64,000 nucleotides of DNA from DATAZK01 sp963731205. Its GTDB lineage: Bacteria > Actinomycetota > Actinomycetes > Frankiales > Frankiaceae. Positions 62,865 to 64,000 of the stretch are shown here, one piece after another. Below the pieces are notes generated by a model. That model did no database searches and was not told the origin of the DNA. It saw nothing but the letters and a program-made list of their open reading frames with translations. The first letter of the stretch is position 1. The number at the start of each line of letters is the position of its first letter. The translations under genes and the position numbers were made by a program. The stretch is from contig CAVSUJ010000002.1 of the NCBI GenBank assembly GCA_963731205.1, forward strand, positions 2,046,001 through 2,110,000, in the 5' to 3' direction.

Positions 62865-63956
62865 ATGCCCGCCGACGACCGTGCACGCGAGGGAAAGCGC
62901 ACCCGCGTCGCCGTCGTCTTCGGCGGCCGCAGCACCGAGCACTCCATCTCCTGCCTCTCGGCCGGCACGGTGCAAGCGGCACTCGGGGAGGCGGGTTACG
63001 ACGTCCTGCCGGTCGGCGTCACGGCTGAGGGCGGTTGGGTTCTCCCGCCGCCGGATCAGCGCTACACGTTGCGCGGGGAAGAGCTGCCGTCCGTGGTCGG
63101 CGGCGAGCCACTCATGTTCTCCTGCGATCCGGCCGCGCCGGGCCTCGTCGGAGCCGACGGTCGGCCCCTCGCCGTGGACGTCGTTTTCCCCGTGTTGCAC
63201 GGCAGATTCGGCGAGGACGGCACGGTGCAGGGCTTGTTCGAGATGGCCGGGATGCCCTACGTCGGCTCCGGCGTCTACGCGTCGGCCGCCGCGATGGACA
63301 AGGCACACATGAAGACGGCGCTGCGCGGGGCGGGACTGCCGATCGCCGACTACGCCGTGGTGCACGCCGGCCGCCCGCTCCCCGAGGGCCTGCTCGAGAT
63401 GCTGGGCACCCCCGTGTTCGTCAAACCTGCGCGCGGCGGCTCGAGCATCGGTATCAGCAAGGTCCGCTGCGCCGACGCGCTGCCCGAAGCCATTTCCCTT
63501 GCGGCGCAGAGTGATCCGAAGGTTCTCATCGAGGCGGGCGTGAGCGGCCGGGAGATCGAGTGTGCGGTGCTCGCCGGAGCGCACGCAGGGCCGCCGGAGG
63601 CGTCGCTGCCCGCGGAGGTGACCGTCGCCGAGGGCGTCGAGTTCTACGACTTCGACGCCAAATACCTTTCTGACGCGACGATGTTCACTGTCCCCGCGCA
63701 GCTGTCGGAAGACGTGACGGCTCAGATCCAAGCTCTGGCGGTCGCCGCGTACGAGGCGCTCGATTGCGCCGGGCTGGCCCGGGTGGACGTCTTCGTGTGT
63801 CCCGACGGCCGGGTGGTGCTCAACGAGCTGAACACCATGCCCGGATTCACGGCGGTGTCGATGTATCCGCGGATGTGGGCGGCGAGTGGCCTCTCCCTCC
63901 CCGGCTTGGTGGACCGGCTCGTCCAGGACGCGCTGCACCGTCACACCGGCGACTGA
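62865..63956 (+). CDS. ddl: D-alanine--D-alanine ligase
   Basis: Joins two D-Ala for peptidoglycan. The 363-residue ATP-grasp enzyme begins RVAVVFGGRSTEHSISCLSAG (in part, ~14-34), with FPVLHGRFGEDGTVQGLFEM (~108-127), KPARGGSSIGISKV (~187-200) and the Mg site LARVDVFVC followed by VVLNELNTMPGFT (~325-337). It corresponds to Rv2981c. The Tyr/Ser positions that set D-Ala specificity (MPYVGSGVYAS) look normal, so a D-Ala-D-Lac ligase is unlikely. The last 44 bases of the window hold no gene. Confidence 0.95.
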   Translation: MPADDRAREGKRTRVAVVFGGRSTEHSISCLSAGTVQAALGEAGYDVLPVGVTAEGGWVLPPPDQRYTLRGEELPSVVGGEPLMFSCDPAAPGLVGADGRPLAVDVVFPVLHGRFGEDGTVQGLFEMAGMPYVGSGVYASAAAMDKAHMKTALRGAGLPIADYAVVHAGRPLPEGLLEMLGTPVFVKPARGGSSIGISKVRCADALPEAISLAAQSDPKVLIEAGVSGREIECAVLAGAHAGPPEASLPAEVTVAEGVEFYDFDAKYLSDATMFTVPAQLSEDVTAQIQALAVAAYEALDCAGLARVDVFVCPDGRVVLNELNTMPGFTAVSMYPRMWAASGLSLPGLVDRLVQDALHRHTGD

Positions 63957-64000
63957 CCCGTAGGCCCTGGAACTCGGCGACCCTGCCGCGCGTTGAACGC

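Overview
The window is a high-GC actinobacterial chromosome segment. Evidence for this is the strong G/C bias at third codon positions, the frequent GTG starts, the many ATGA/GTGA stop-start overlaps, a WXG100 protein, an F420-pathway gene (fbiD), two mycofactocin-type oxidoreductases, and a gene set matching the Mycobacterium tuberculosis Rv2981c-Rv3029c neighbourhood (ddl, gpsA, fbiD, ppk, mutT1, hup, leuDC, IclR, gltX, leuB, serA, ilvCNB, gatBAC, ligA, trmU/mnmA, iscS, etfAB). The genus cannot be fixed from sequence reading alone; a non-mycobacterial, Frankia/Jatrophihabitans-like lineage is plausible. No phage, plasmid, IS element, rRNA or CRISPR is seen.

Layout. 1-9.5 kb: end of a HAD phosphatase, an anti-sigma-type ATPase, acetyl-CoA synthetase, a convergent glycogen phosphorylase/debranching pair, enoyl-CoA hydratase and a NUDIX enzyme. 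9.6-13.4 kb: EtfBA facing an NDMA-type alcohol dehydrogenase and a mycofactocin-type SDR. 13.5-21.5 kb: cysteine desulfurase and MnmA (tRNA thiolation), acyltransferase, a MetE-like protein, LigA and a GGDEF protein. 21.5-26.5 kb: gatCAB then ilvD. 26.5-29.4 kb: a penicillin-binding protein and a PD-(D/E)XK-like gene bracketed by diverged 55-bp repeats. 29.4-45 kb: branched-chain amino-acid region (ilvB leader and attenuator, ilvBNC, serA, leuA with structured leader, leuB, ilvE, cimA), with galTK, an ACT protein, a CBS protein and a Crp-type regulator between. 45-51 kb: small proteins, FAH-family hydrolase, gltX with tRNA-Gln and tRNA-Glu, DinB-like protein. 51-64 kb: IclR/NdgR-type regulator divergent from leuCD, Lys/Ala-rich HU, MutT1-like, CYTH-CHAD, ppk, fbiD, acyltransferase, gpsA, trans-sulfuration enzyme and ddl.

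How they work together. ilvD, ilvBNC, leuA, leuB, ilvE, cimA and leuCD make nearly the whole Ile/Val/Leu pathway, with Ile entering through citramalate. Control appears to be by attenuation (ilvB), an RNA structure (leuA) and a local repressor (leuCD). GltX, tRNA-Gln and GatCAB supply the indirect Gln-tRNA route. A -10-like hexamer (TANNNT) followed by 6-8 nt and a start codon recurs before many genes, so leaderless transcription seems common.

Most unusual items: an exact 11-bp tandem duplication that breaks the 5' reading frame of gpsA; the repeat-bracketed nuclease-like gene; a canonical C2H2 zinc finger encoded partly antisense to serA; GalT's missing N-terminus encoded as a separate coupled mini-ORF; a gatB extension running 110 nt into ilvD; and a probable CTG start.
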